NCBI GenBank assembly: GCA_934047225.1
Contig: OW203988.1
Coordinates: forward strand, 11,566,229 to 11,630,228
Reading direction: 5' to 3'
From: Ypsolopha sequella
Lineage: Eukaryota; Arthropoda; Insecta; Lepidoptera; Ypsolophidae
DNA: 64,000 nt
A program made the translations under genes and the position numbers. Of this stretch, positions 1-11,809 are shown piece after piece (position 1 is the stretch's first letter; each line of letters opens with the position of its first letter). The notes under the pieces are model-generated. The model was not told the DNA's origin and did not search any database. It worked only from the letters and a program-made list of their open reading frames with translations.

Positions 1-1298
1 TATATTTCATGAAATACACAGAAAAGAAGCACCAGTATTTTATTTTTACATATCGACTTAAAGAAAGTTTGAATAAATTGGACGTTAGATTCCATAGAAA
101 AGACATCAACGCATACTGAAAGTTTTAATGTCTGGCGTCTAATAAAAAGATAATATATATTTGAAAAAATAATTACATAATTATGGTAAGGAATATTTGG
201 GAATGTAAATTTATATATAAAATAACGACGGCCCCATACCGTGGGCCGAAATATATAAAGTAAAAACGTATTTTACTGTTTTAATATTAATAAGGAAACC
301 AAAAAGCACAATATATATTTAATCGAATGGGCATAGTTAAGTATATATTTATTATATGTATTGCATATATTTATAATATTATTTATTCCTTATTTCTATG
401 TTTTTATTGTATTTAAATTAATTTTTTTGAAAATAAATTTAAGTAAACCCAACCTTTATTGTTATTATTTATGACATAAAACTATTACCTATACACAACA
501 CACATAGATTATTTAATTACTCATATTACATTAAAATTTACCTGTAATAAGTGTATCTGTTATACCTACATTACATAAATAAATATATTTCATATTCCAT
601 TTCATAACATATATTTTATTATATAAATTTATATAAAATCATACACGTCTTAATAAATTTATTGGCTTATTCTTTTTTGTAAAATAATTTATACTTATAT
701 TTTGCAGCGAATAAATATTTTCAAGTTTTATCATAGTTTTAGGACAATTTTCCTGTGAATTTTAAGTGTTTGCATTCATAGCATAGTAAAAAAACCGTTT
801 TTAATTGATGTAACAAGAGTAAGTGTAGCTACTAATGCGTAGATTCCATTAATGAATGAAATTAAAATTATTTTCAAAATGTGACACCGTCGCGTAAAAC
901 TTTACTGCAAACCAAATATATTCGGTTCAATCGTTTTACAGCCACGGAAAAATATAACTTTAGGGTGTCCGTTTTTGGCGGAACTCTAAAAACACTCTGC
1001 ATTCATATTATTCAAATTTGCACTTGAAACCGAGTTGTCGACCCTATATCAATTGGATACGATGACCGTACAATCTCGGTCAAGGCCGTGCGCGTGCACA
1101 GCGAGCGAGCTCTAATTGTTCACGCGACACGAAAAAGTTCAACTTTTACTTTTGATGAAACTTATCTACTGGTATTAAATTTAGCTTAAAGAGAGTTTGT
1201 TGCTGTTAATTGGCGATCACAAACATTTTTTTTTTATTTGATAGGCCTCCAGTAAGTACCAGTAGTAGGTGTCAATAATAATTATTTTGCTTAATTTT
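1..1298. other. AT-rich intergenic DNA, no gene seen
   Basis: No credible exon is visible on either strand. At about 228-258 there is a small GC-rich hairpin (GGCCCcataccGTGGGCC followed by GAAATATATA). It resembles motifs near 4708, 34033 and 36123, so this may be the worn 3' end of a retroelement. The very start holds the palindrome TTTCATGAAA. Confidence 0.5.
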
Positions 1299-1661
1299 AA
1301 ACGTCAGTAGCTTAGTGCAAAGTGCATAACTTAACTTTGTTTTTCTTGTTTAGAAGTTTAAAATTAAAAAGCTTTTCGGTATGTGGCCCTTGATGCCAAT
1401 AGTTCAGTATTAGTAAGGTTTATAAAGCAAGAGTTTGAAATTGTATACACAATTAATCTTCTCAATACCACCTTAAAATGCTACTTTAACTCTGTTTGAA
1501 CAAGATCATGACTAATTGTGCAGTAAAATTCAAACTCATGCTTTATAAACCTCACTAATATTGAACTATTGACGTAACACACCAAAATGTTTTTCAATTT
1601 AAATTTTTTAACAAGAACAACAAAGTTAAGTTATGCACTTTGCGCTAAGCGACCGACGTTT
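1299..1661. mobile_element. Palindromic MITE, family B copy 1
   Basis: The outer ends are inverted copies: AAACGTCAGTAGCTTAG at the left and CTAAGCGACCGACGTTT at the right. Inner segments also mirror each other (TTTATAAAGCAAGAGTTTGA against TCAAACTCATGCTTTATAAA). Related copies lie at 5079-5446 and 25881-26377. It has no coding capacity, so it is a non-autonomous foldback or MITE element. Confidence 0.75.
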
Positions 1662-1718
1662 CAGCTTAATATAGGTGTTTTTATTTTTCAATATTTCACG
1701 ATACACGAAATCAGATAT

Positions 1719-1986
1719 ATACAAGGTGACTTTTTGATCATCGTCCAAATTCATACTGGTGGCTTGGTAAGTGATCAGTATCATGGATCAATAACAATTT
1801 TGGTGAAATTCGTTAAATGAAATTTCGACTCCCCATAGTGGTTCACTCGGGACTGGAAGTGAATTTCTATGGAAAGCCGAAATTTCATTTTAGGAATTTC
1901 ACAAAAATTGTTATTGATCCAAGATACTGATCACTTATCAAACCTCCAGTATGAATTTGGACGATGATCAAAAAGTCAGCTTGTAT
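1719..1986. mobile_element. Palindromic MITE, family C copy 1
   Basis: The left end ACAAGGTGACTTTTTGATCA is mirrored at the right by TGATCAAAAAGTCAGCTTGT. The two halves are near-complementary along most of their length. A second copy lies at 40369-40636, inside the intron of the cuticle gene. An open frame at 1587-1820 overlaps this element and is not a gene. Confidence 0.75.
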
Positions 1987-2281
1987 TTTTGTACATGTTG
2001 AACCAAAAAAAAAAAGTTGAAATGTTATTAATCAGTCACAAATAGTAAATGATGCTCAAATTTTATTACTTTTGCTTTATTACATTGTAATAGTTCATTT
2101 ACTGGAGGTAACTGAATCGTTACCTTCATCAATTTAATTACATTTATTAAGTACAAGACGAAGTACGCAATGTTCATACTAATTGTCATGCGAAAATTTG
2201 ACTAAGAGCGGATTTATTGTTAAGACAAGATTATTAAAAGTTACTTTTTAGAAATAATGGAAAACCTTTTAATTAAGCTAA

Positions 2282-2413
2282 AGGACCGACCACACAGAGC
2301 AGCGTTCTGCGTTCCACTTTGACAATTTGACACACAGACCGCAGCGGTCAAGGAGAACGCACGTTCTGATTATTTGGATCGCAGAACGTAGAACGCGCTC
2401 TGTTTGATCGACC
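2282..2413. repeat. Imperfect palindrome, probable MITE
   Basis: GACCGACCACACAGAGC at the left is partly mirrored by GCTCTGTTTGATCGAC at the right. GTTCTGCGTTC and GCAGAACGTAGAAC pair inside. It abuts the target-site copy of the hAT MITE that begins at 2420. Confidence 0.4.
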
Positions 2414-2419
2414 CCCAAG

Positions 2420-2791
2420 CAGTGGCGTATTTACCCTAGGGCCAAAAGCGCCATGGCCCGGGGCGGCAAGCTGCGAGGGGTGGCACAAGCAATTAAGAAT
2501 TAGCTATTCTTAATACCTATAGAAGCTGACTTGACAAAATCATTGAAGTATCATTGAATAATTTTGTTACTAATTTGGCTATCAAAATAATTGTAAATAT
2601 TGAATAAATAGTGTTTGCATGGCTTTTTTAGTTTTTTCATTAATTACGAGTATTACCATTCTAAGCCCACATCAACACGCTGTTGGGTTTAATCTTATTT
2701 TATAATTGAATAATTTTTGCTTTTTTCTTGTTATTTTATGGGGTGGCAAACCTTACAGGCCCAAGGCGCTAAATCTTAAGATACGTCATTG
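2420..2791. mobile_element. hAT-type MITE with 8-bp target duplication
   Basis: The element begins CAGTGGCGTATTTACC and ends AAGATACGTCATTG, which are inverted-repeat ends of hAT type. It is flanked by an identical 8-bp duplication, CCCCCAAG, at 2412-2419 and 2792-2799. It is about 372 bp long and has no transposase. The exact target duplication makes this call strong. Confidence 0.82.
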
Positions 2792-2802
2792 CCCCCAAGT
2801 GT

Positions 2803-2922
2803 TGGACCGACGACGATCTGAAGGACGACGCGGGTAGCTGCTGGATGAAAAGGAGGGAGAACCGTCAAGAGTGGCGAAATCTTTGTAAGGCCTATGTCCA
2901 GCAGTGGACGAACACAGGCTGA
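2803..2922 (+). mobile_element. RTE-type LINE, C-terminus of ORF2 (relic)
   Basis: The + strand reads WTDDDLKDDAGSCWMKRR, then ENRQEWRNLCKAYVQQWTN, and stops at TGA 2920-2922. This matches the C-terminal tail typical of lepidopteran RTE-like reverse transcriptases. The DNA 'GGCCTATGTCCAGCAGTGG' is their usual 3' terminus. Only this tail is present, so it is a 5'-truncated insertion. The family assignment is from memory of the motif, not from a search. Confidence 0.65.
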
Positions 2923-3010
2923 TGTATGGAAGTGTCGGTTTGTTTGTACATCTGCTGTCTAATTTACTAATACTTTGGTTGATAAATATTTTATGTAGTT
3001 ACATAATTAT

Positions 3011-3318
3011 GACCGCCTCTTTGTTCTAGTGGTTCAAGTACTCGACTGAGAGGTCGCTGGTTGTGCGTTATTTGTGAGGTCTGCGTACTGCGGAAAGCTC
3101 TATAAGCTTTGGGTCCAATTTGTGTTCGAAGAACGCCTATACGGCTTGCCACCCATCACGCTGGGACGTAATAATTGTCGGTGAAACGTGGTTGTCAGAG
3201 TGTGGACTGTGACTTGCATTTCACAGTCCATACTGCGAAACGCCTCTGAGTACCCCTCGGGGATTCTTGTCGTTACGATGTATTTGTTTGTAAAATGTTG
3301 ATGATGCAACATAGATCT
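3011..3318 (+). mobile_element. tRNA-headed SINE, family E, plus orientation
   Basis: The head resembles a tRNA A box (TTGTTCTAGTGGTTCAAG). The body matches other copies in the window (CACCCATCACGCTGGGACG, GGACTGTGACTTGCATTTCA) and ends near GGGGATTCTTGTCGTTACGA. Related copies: 6965-7262, 12634-12732, 16468-16682, 18083-18441 and 36760-36868. Confidence 0.65.
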
Positions 3319-3432
3319 TTACAACATTTATATCTAAGTTCGTATCGTGACGTTAGCTCCAAAAAGATGGATAGAGAGAGAAAGAGATATAGACAGAGAT
3401 ATAAACGAACTTTAGAGGTGTATTTAAGGCGC

Positions 3433-3755
3433 TACAACATGTGAAAGCGTTGCCATTTTAGAAAAAAAAAGTATATTAGTAATTGAAAATCTGCTCAAGT
3501 AAAGGTTTTGAATTTTTACATAGCAAAGTTTTTAGAAATAACCTCTTTTTATAGCTAGAATTTTAACTGAAACCAAAAGTGGCTGTTTTTAGCAAAAGTA
3601 AAAATTTTAACTCCTTGAAAACATTGTCTATGAAACAACGCTATATAAAAATAGTCATTGCTATTTCTAGATATTTACTTGAGCAGATTTTCAATAATTG
3701 TTGTAGCAAGTAAATATTTTTTTTTTCTAAAGTGGCAGCACTTTCGCTTGTTGTA
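3433..3755. mobile_element. TIR element (MITE), about 320 bp
   Basis: The left end TACAACATGTGAAAGCG...TTTTAGAAAAAAAA is mirrored at the right by TTTTTTTTCTAAAG...CGCTTGTTGTA. Inner parts also pair (ATCTGCTCAAGTAAA with ATTTACTTGAGCAGAT). It has no coding capacity. Confidence 0.65.
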
Positions 3756-5078
3756 ACAATTTTAAATTGAAAGGAACTGGCTGCACGAGTACTGCGTTTA
3801 CTTGAATATTCCATTTCAAAGAATGTATTTTTATATCCGTCCTAACTTTTTTATTGTCTAAATTTTTTCTGACCCGCAAAAATAAGTCTGATACGTTGAT
3901 ATAATAAAGAGTTGAAGATACGGTTCGTTCTTATAAGGCCTGCTGTATGAACAAGCACCACCGACGAGCTTCGACAGTAGGGCAAGCTAGACCAGCGAAT
4001 CAAAGCAGGTCCATCGGACTTGGTTTTTCGGACCAGGCGAGGGAAACGGGTACCATATCTTCCGCCTTTAGTTTTTATCTAAGGTTGGATTTACTATTTT
4101 TTGTGATTTAGCTAGATTTTCTTGACTGTGTGGTATCCATTTTGAGGACTCTCCAAACTAACTAGTCGACCCTGGCCTCCAAAACTTTAACAGTCCACTG
4201 CATTACTATAAATCAAACAGTTTTTTCTAAATATGACCATTGACCGTGAAAAAAAATTTAACCGACCATATGCATACTCTATACGCTAAGAAATAAAGAC
4301 TAATATTGTCTGTAAGAAGTCTGACTACAAATAAGTTTGGAGACCTACATTGATTTGCGAAAAAATTGACATTTCACGGTGTGTTTCGTACCATGAATAA
4401 ACCATCAAGTTAAATCGAAAATAGATATTGTAGTTGTACTTAAAGGGCTGCACAATGCTAAAATTCAGTCCTGCGGCAACGCTTTTGTTTTTTAACTGAC
4501 TATCCTGAAAACTTCAGTTATTTTGAAATCGTGGCTCCATAAGGACATTAACTATAATCTCTTTATGTAATAAAGATGCTTTTTTCTAGCAAGTATCTGC
4601 GTGAATTGGTTTCGTTTCAATCGGTTTTAAAATATGGAAACTGATCGCTTTTTTCGATAAATTCATGCTTTTTGAATCACAATAATGACTGATGCTGGAA
4701 CCAGGATAGGGCCCGAAATATATTTCACATTAAATTTTATATCATTTTATTAAATATATATAGGTACATATAAAACTGTTTATTTGCCTTTTTAAAAGTA
4801 TTATACTTAATTAAAAGAAGATTGAAAGTATGTTTATTTATAAAATATAATGAATAATTGTCAAGAGTCAAAAAACACGCCATTTTTTTTTTTCAAATTT
4901 TTACCATCTATATTCACATTGTGCATTCAGCATTGTGGAGCCGCTTAAGAGTCAGCGGAGGATGCATAGTTCATACAAACGGAATACTAAAATATATATA
5001 AATTATATAAATATAAATTATAAATATTTTTAAAGTATTACCGCCACCACTTGAGCTTAGCTTGCTTATCTTAAAGTT
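3756..5078. other. Intergenic, no gene recognised
   Basis: No open frame or splice-bounded exon stands out. At about 4689-4731 there is another GATGC..GGGCCCGAAATATAT motif, like the probable LINE 3' ends at 34033 and 36123. Confidence 0.4.
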
Positions 5079-5446
5079 AAACGTCAGTCGCTTAGCGCAA
5101 AGTGCATAACTTAACTTTGTTTTTCTTGTTCAGAAATTTAAAATCGAAAAGCATTTTGATCTGTGCCATTTGACATCAATAGTTCAGTATTAATGAGGTT
5201 TATAAAGCAAGAGTTTGAAATTGTATACACAATTAGTCATGATCTTCTCAAAACCAACTTAATACTGTTTTAACTTTGTTTGGACCAGACCATGACTAAT
5301 TGTGCATTCAAATTTCAAACTCATGCTATATAAACCTCAATAATACTGAACTATTGGTGTTAACTGCCACATACCAAAATGTTTTTCAATGTTTAACTCC
5401 TAAACAAGAAATACAAAGTTAAGGTATGCACTTTGTTCTAAGTTGA
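5079..5446. mobile_element. Palindromic MITE, family B copy 2
   Basis: The left end AAACGTCAGTCGCTTAGCGC matches copy 1. The right end is slightly eroded (GCACTTTGTTCTAAGTTGAC). The internal arms, TTTATAAAGCAAGAGTTTGA and its mirror, are intact. Confidence 0.75.
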
Positions 5447-6964
5447 CCTCATGCCAACATTAATGATTTAAGATTTGAAAATAAAATAAGTTTGAATTTT
5501 ATAGAAGTTGTGATTTCTTATGTGTACGTTTATGTTACGTGGTAAACTACCACTGGTAGTTATTGTGGTAGATATTTAGGAATTATTTTATGCTTCTCAC
5601 TTATTTCTTTTTAGTATTACAGCATGATTGGATATTAAAATATGGAAACTTTAGCAAAGTTATTTTTCTAGTCGAATTTCCATGGCCCATAGAAGTAATA
5701 ATGTAAAATATGGTAGACTAGCTTTTACCTTATGAGTTTATATTTCAAAAAAAGTGACAAATGTGAACAGAACAAAAGTGACAGATGTCAAAACTGAGAT
5801 ATTTACAACGTAACAGAATTTTTCCGGAATAAAATCCCATGGTGTTCTGTGCTCTTAACAAACAGACAGACACATTTTCGGATCTACAATATTAGTAGAG
5901 AAGTAGGGATAATTTACTAAAATTAGTTACCAAATGTGTGACATAATGAAGCATAACACGAAAATAATGACTTAATGACGGTCAAGGAAATTAAAAGTAG
6001 TCAAAATAGGCGAGATTCTTGATGAAATCTCTCGATTTGGCAACTAGGCTAGAGTAGCTAGAGTGCCTTTATAAGTATTTATAATACAGGTTTGAGGCAA
6101 AATTAGTGGGTGTATCCTAATGGTCAGTGTGAGAGTGGCACAGAACTGGCTTGCTTGTTGCCTTTCAGCTGCAAGGGTTGTCAGTTACTTATATAGTTAA
6201 TAAAGTGGTTTGACAGACGGTGATATGGTCAAATAGTACATATTTTAGGGTCGTATTAAAAGCTTCGAAAACTAAATAAAAAATGAGGATAAATTGAAAT
6301 GAATGTTACTGCTTCAAATACTTATCTACCGAAAATTTCTGTGCTAATAAATATGTGAAAACTACCAAAAAATACCGAATAAAATACTGAAAATTCCGAA
6401 AACTACTGTCTGCTATTTTTATCAGAGATCTCCGGATACATATTTTTTTTGTATGTCATGAATTCTGTTAAAATTAGAGACCACGCCTCGCTCCGCTTCA
6501 TTCGGCTCCTTATTTTATCTTACATGTAAACCTAACACGCTCCTCCTCGCTTCGCTCGTCGTTGCAACTATTTTTGACTTTTGGTTCGTAGTACTTTCGG
6601 AAGTTTAGTACGAGTAATTTATTCGGAGGTTCATTATTTAAACCAGGTGGTCGTGAGAAATTTTAGTTTGCTGTTTCATTTATTTTGTCGGTCATTGTTA
6701 CTAACTTAAATTAGTATATTTTTCGATAACTAATTTTGCCGCTGCTCATATAGTTTAACAGTGTGCAGCAGTTTGCTGGGATTTAATTTGTTTTTCGAAG
6801 GCTTTATTATCATCCTATATTTTATGCTTTGTTCTACTCATATGTTTTATTAATCAACCATCTCACACTACCAATGATACTGTTACTTAGAGAATACAGT
6901 GTTTTAAGCAGAATACATTTAAAAACTATTCTGAGCATTTAAGACTCAGTGAACAAAACAGTCA
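5447..6964. other. Intergenic; contains a family H repeat piece
   Basis: No gene is recognised. At 6478-6570 there is a GC-richer segment (CGCCTCGCTCCGCTTC ... CTCCTCGCTTCGCTCGTCG). It is shared with 17790-17895, 25436-25520 and 58385-58475, and I treat it as a dispersed repeat (family H). Confidence 0.45.
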
Positions 6965-7262
6965 CGTTGCGTCCCAAAATAAAAGATACAAAAATTACAT
7001 CGTCACTACCCGAATCTTCGAAGGGGTGTCAGAACTGTTTCCTTCCGAATATTTACTGTGAAATGCAAGTGACAGTCCAAACTCTTATAGGTACCCACGT
7101 TTCACCGACGATAATTGCGTCCCCACGTGATGGGTGGTGAACTAGTGCGCCTTATTTCCGTAGCACGCATACCAAACACAACTGAATACCGTTGAGGGAT
7201 TTGAGCCCGTGGCCCCCAGATTATTGGTCAAGACGTTCTAACCACTAGACCACAGAGGCGCT
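6965..7262 (-). mobile_element. tRNA-headed SINE, family E, minus orientation
   Basis: On the minus strand the head from 7262 reads GAGCGCCTCTGTGGTCTAGT, with an A-box-like TGGTCTAGTGG and a B-box-like GGGCTCAAATCCC. The body shares TGACAGTCC..GTGAAATGCAAG with other copies. It is a pol III SINE, not a free tRNA gene. Confidence 0.65.
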
Positions 7263-8513
7263 CAAAATATTTAATAAATAGTTAGATATAATCCAAAAGT
7301 ACGAACGTTTGTTACACATCTATAAGCATTTTGATAAGGTTGACACCCTAGTTAAACCGTGTATGTTGCAAAACCTATGACAACATGAGTTATGTTCGAA
7401 ATACTATCGAAGCAGCGATAGTAGCTTATGAATAAATTTAATACATTAAGAAATCCCCTATTAAAATAAGAAAAGACGCATAAATCACCAAATGCCCATC
7501 GTGCTCCAATAACCTAAGAACAAAGGGAATATTTTAAAATTCGAACGCCTGTGGCGACCCTACACTGAGTTCTGAAGTTACGCAAACTTCGGTAAGTAGC
7601 TCGCTCGGCCACTTGCTCCACATTTGCTTTTGTCTTGCGTTTACGAAGCTGGCCTCTTTCGAGATATAGGTAGGACTTTCCAAAACATTAAATTAAACCT
7701 CTTTTGTGGGACTTGCATGACTTTCCATTTCATTTACAGTACTTATGACTCATAAGAATAGAAGAGCTTGTTGATTGATGGACGAGGAAGATTCTAAGAG
7801 GTGTGTCAGGATCGTAACAGATGGTAATCTTACGGCATGAGTTTATGTACGAGTATGTATGGATATATTTACGACTATTTTACGTATACTCACCGAATTT
7901 GTTGACTTAGCTTACGAGATTTTATTGCTCCGATAAGGAAACAAACACGAAAGAAAGCATAAGTAAACGTTGGTAATAAACCAAGATCGCAATTGACTGC
8001 TCTGTAAATCTAAAAACTACTTGACATGCGTAACAGACTTGACTTTCCTAAAATGATTACGTAAACTATCCAGCTATAAAACAAACGTCATTTTTTATGA
8101 CCGTAACCCAAACTTACCTATCAGTTTGGTATGTCAAGTTGGGTTTGCAAATCCATATACGGAGTACAGTTTTTTGCCAGCCTTCCATTCTCTGGTTGTT
8201 GGTGCCCACGCTTCACCCTGGCCTTCTGTACTTCAGTCCTACCTTCCTACGACTTGTAGATTACGTTATTGCGCAAGTATTTTCTGACTCAACAACTTAT
8301 GTTACACTGGTTATAAGGAGAAAACGAATTCATATTTACGTATGGAACAGCTGATGTGCTATTGACTTTTTGTCCAAGGTGAATTTTTCATGATTTATAC
8401 TTGCGATTGTCGGCACTTGATGAAACATAGAAAGCATCTTGATTTTGAACACAAACATTTGTACTAATTGTTTCATAAGTCATAACATAATTATATTTGT
8501 TGCACACTTCCCG
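7263..8513. other. Intergenic, no gene recognised
   Basis: The only open frame of note (8097-8354, +) has no recognisable domain and no supporting splice or poly(A) signals. Confidence 0.4.
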
Positions 8514-8662
8514 TTGCACACTTCCCAACCGGTTTCGGAAATCAATCCATCTTCTGGGGATACAGAATAGTTATTATTTTAATATACGAGCAATAAAACG
8601 ACAAACGTATGTCAACAATGATTGGGAGGAAAAAAAACCGAAACCGGTTGGGAAGTGTGCAA
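8514..8662. mobile_element. 149-bp MITE with perfect 25-bp TIRs
   Basis: TTGCACACTTCCCAACCGG continues to TTTCGG at 8514-8538. It is exactly inverted at 8638-8662. Thirteen bases of the left TIR (TTGCACACTTCCC) are also duplicated just outside, at about 8500-8512. A family A repeat starts on the next base, so the open frame at 8497-8799 is a chimera of two repeats and not a gene. Confidence 0.8.
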
Positions 8663-9050
8663 TAGTAGTTTATGCTACAAGGGCGAAAAGGAATAAATTA
8701 CGAGGACGATGGACGATACGCTCGTGTTTTAAACGTAACCGAGTAATTTTTTGCTCTTACGCCCGTGTATCATACTACGTTTTTCAATGCATAGTGTGAG
8801 GAAATAAAACAAATATAATCTTGTGAACTTTAAATTATGATTGGCTCAAAAGGACTGTATCCAGAGCCGTTAAACAGTGGAAAAAAAGTAAAACATTTAT
8901 GGTACACAGGAAAGGTTGCAGGTTAGCCAACCATTGTAAATAAATAAAAAAGTAATAATAATAAAGCCCTAGGGCAAAATAATCGACTTTCTGTTCGGTT
9001 TTGATGCATAAAAAGTGGGCTTTTACGAACATTTGCACTGAAAAAAATAT
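8663..9050 (+). mobile_element. Family A structured repeat, copy 1
   Basis: It begins TAGTAGTTTATGCTACAAGG and ends near GATGCATAAAAAGTGGGC..TTTGCACTG. The first 150 bp fold back: TAGTAGTTTATGCTACAAGGG..AATAAATTAC mirrors GTAATTTTTTGC..GCCCGTGTATCATACTAC. It contains the palindrome GCCCTAGGGC. Other copies: 19939, 47137, 54135 and 55192, all in the same orientation. The family type (SINE, Helitron-like or MITE) is undecided. Confidence 0.7.
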
Positions 9051-10466
9051 AATTATGTTATGAAACAAATAGAACAAGTGTTTGTGTTCAAAATCAAGGT
9101 GAATTTTTCAGTTTAATTTCAGAATTGAACAAAATTGTTATTTAATTTACAATTAACATTTTCTTTTGTCTTTTGGTCATACTCCCATGTCTAACAATCT
9201 TTTGTATGCATCAAGGTGTGGTAAAACATGTCGAGTACAGTTAAATTTCATTGCAAAATAACATTTATCACCCAAAATTTAAGTTCTAACATTGTCAGAG
9301 TAGATGGTGTACGGACTTCCGAACCATTGGGTTTGCCTTGCTCAGATTAATTTGTGCAAGGTGTTCTTGTCAAGCCATTGTTTATCTTTTTCATTGCAAT
9401 AAGCATTGTTTAATTGGGTTGAGCTCGGGCTAATATTTACGCTTTTAAAGTGTTAAATGTTGTTTGTAGTACATGCTATTTGACTTATTAGGTTTACATA
9501 TTGGCTAGGTAATAGAGTAACTTGCGTAACTATTTATTCAATGCGATATGTAAAAGTTTTAGCGTCCCTGTTACTCCATATGCGAAAAACCCTTCAGTGC
9601 GAAAGGGACGGATTCGTGGAAAAGTAGCAAAAAGTCGGTTTTTTATTAATATAAAATGTACTAAAGTTGCTATCAAAATTTCGTTTAACCAGGTCCTAGA
9701 TACTGTTAAAACCCATCTAATAAAATATAATTGCAGTCCATATGTCATTCTAAATTGTCAACCCAGGAGAATTGGTGTCGAAAAAGACCTAATTTCAATA
9801 AATATTTCTATCGAGCCGAATTTCTCCAATCACGTTTCTGTTTTAACAGATCCCTAGAAAAAGAATTCAAAAATAATATACTATTTTATCAAAATAATAC
9901 ATCTTTTACTGAAGTAGATATGCACGTTCTTAAAGTGTCCATGTTTTTTCCGTAGCGCCTTAACTACTCTTATTACTGGGTAGCTACAATTTTTGGAGCC
10001 ATCTTGCAATAGTTTAAATTTGGCTAGTAATATAATTGAGCTTTTAACTCTCACACTTGACATCCTATATATATATATATATATTTTCTTATTATTTTGA
10101 AGTAATAGAACGAGATATAAATATCACATTTTACATAGTAACTCATAAAAAGCATATATACTTAGTTGTTTGTTCATTAGCAATATATCTGAAAATTAAT
10201 GCAATAAAATAGCAATTACTGGAATTACACTCTGCAGTGATTGTAGTATAATACTGTGGACACAATTTTAGTACCGGAGCAACAGGCCGTCTACTTTCAC
10301 TGTGTATGAGTTCGACCGCTTGCACAAACATCTGCGCGTGCGCCCGCCCTTTGCACGTTATCTCAATCAGTTCTGTCTGTATCATGTTCAACAATAGTCA
10401 ATTACAATACAACACAAGAAAAATTAAATATGTATTAAAACATTCGTACATAATAAAGTAAATTAT
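9051..10466. other. Intergenic, no gene recognised
   Basis: It holds an (AT)n microsatellite at about 10067-10085 and a 111-codon open frame at 9522-9857 without recognisable domains. The segment AGTGCGAAAGGGACGGA near 9597 resembles a motif at about 61640-61680 and is probably repetitive. The poly(A) region of the next gene lies at the right edge. Confidence 0.4.
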
Positions 10467-10471
10467 TTATT
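10466..10471 (-). terminator. Poly(A) signal AATAAA overlapping stop codon
   Basis: On the minus strand the last codons read AAG CAA TAA and the stop is embedded in AATAAA. Cleavage would fall about 15-25 nt further on, so the 3' UTR would be very short. Confidence 0.5.
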
Positions 10472-11727
10472 GCTTTCTACGGTAACCGCCGTCAAAAATT
10501 ATTCTGTCTTCAGACTCTTCTTTATCGAATAGTTTTTTGCAGATTTGTTGGCCATTTCCGTAGTAGCAACGATACAAAGAACCTCCTGGATCCTTGTAGC
10601 CAAATCGTCGAGTCTTTGGTGCATTGCCCGTGTACCCGCACCAACCATTTTGACATTGATAGTTCAGTTGCAGGATATAAGAGTCAGTTTTGAGAGTCAC
10701 CTTGTCTAAGATGGCTGATTCTCTTAGTTTGAGTCCAGAAACGTACGGTACGTAAATGTTAAGATCGCAATATACTAATGGTGGATTACCAGACTCTTCG
10801 CAGAGGAACTCGTCTTGTGATAAAACGGAAGCCTCGTTAGGTTTTGCAGCTGTTCCCAAATCAATGACCTTAGAGTGGGAGTTTTTATCCTTCCTGTGGC
10901 ATATGCGCTCGTTGTTGGAGTAAATCATACAATCGACCAAATAGAATGTTTTCCTCAAAACATTGTTAGATAATAACAAGAGTTTGTCATCGTTCTTGAG
11001 GTGGTTGTATCTGATGGTGTCACATAGCTCTTGCTGGTCATTCTCTTGGTGGGAGCATTGTTTAAGTTTGAAGTTCGGGGAAGTGATTTGTGTGAGGGAA
11101 GTCAGGGAGAATTTGGTGCATTGAGGAGAGGTGCAGTTGTAGAAGATGGGGTTTGGTCTCGGAATGTATGGGTCGTGGGAAGGTATCGCATTATTTTGAA
11201 GAATAGTGTTTCGTCGGCCTGATAGAGGCACAAACTTACAAACTGGGGCTTTTCCCTGAAAATTGATTAGTTTATTAATTGCTTACTATAGGTATATAAA
11301 TAGTTAAGATACATGAATCACGACTAAACCGAAGGAAGGGTCAGAGGTGGGATTCCTTAAACTTTTTCTAAGCTTAAATTCTGTTTTTTACTGAATGTCG
11401 TGATGTTTTTACCAAGTAAGTTTACGTATTTAGTGACTCAGATGTATTTAAAATTAAGAATAGAAATTGGTCATACACAAAAACGATTATGGCAAGTGAT
11501 GATCAAATAATATCAATAATTAATTACCTTATCGGCAATACATATTACGCCTTTATTGTAAACCTGGAAAATTTTGGTCCGTATTAATTTTGGGCGAAGT
11601 TTATTGAAAAGACAATAATTGTTTGTAACAATATCATTAAGTTATTATTTATAATGATAAATCTTACCGCATTTCCTTTTTGTAACACACAGTAAAAGAT
11701 GACTAAGCACAATAAAGATAAATTCAT
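10467..11727 (-). CDS. Secreted Cys-rich protein of unknown function (3 coding exons, 294 aa)
   Basis: I assembled this gene from splice signals. Exon 1 (11668-11727) encodes the signal peptide MNLSLLCLVIFYCV..GNA and ends at donor GTAAGAT. Exon 2 (11528-11563) encodes VYNKGVICIADK between acceptor TTTTCCAG and donor GTAATT. Exon 3 (10467-11255) follows acceptor ATTTTCAG, starts GKAPVCKFVPL and runs to TAA. All introns are phase 0, so the joins keep frame. The product has 294 residues. The mature chain (from about residue 21) has 14 Cys, at residues 28, 38, 73, 78, 99, 110, 141, 151, 184, 195, 233, 238, 262 and 271, enough for seven disulfides. There is one N-glycosylation sequon (N72-C-T) and no membrane segment after the signal. 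It is therefore an extracellular disulfide-stabilised protein. I do not recognise the family and assign no function. A TATA box lies 76 bp upstream of the ATG. The in-frame GTG at 11231 is not the start. Confidence 0.88.
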
Positions 11728-11802
11728 CTTGTTTTAGTCAAAAGAGAATACCTTGGTCGGAGCATATGGCACTTGAATATCAGTGCCAATATGGAAATGA
11801 AC

Positions 11803-11809
11803 ATTTATA
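11803..11809 (-). promoter_or_regulatory. TATA box of the 10467-11727 gene
   Basis: The minus strand reads GACTTTATAAATG. TATAAAT lies 76 bp upstream of the ATG at 11727. A start site about 30-35 nt downstream (near TTCAAGTG, about 11774) would leave a 5' UTR of about 45-50 nt. Confidence 0.6.

Noticed and set aside
8497..8799. 100-codon plus-strand frame
   Set aside because: It joins a 149-bp MITE to the start of a family A repeat.
9522..9857. 111-codon plus-strand frame
   Set aside because: No recognisable domain, overlapping open frames on the other strand, and repeat-like motifs inside.
11222..11231. GTG at 11231 as the start of the secreted protein
   Set aside because: The reading frame continues upstream to a good acceptor at 11256, and two upstream exons supply an ATG and signal peptide in phase.
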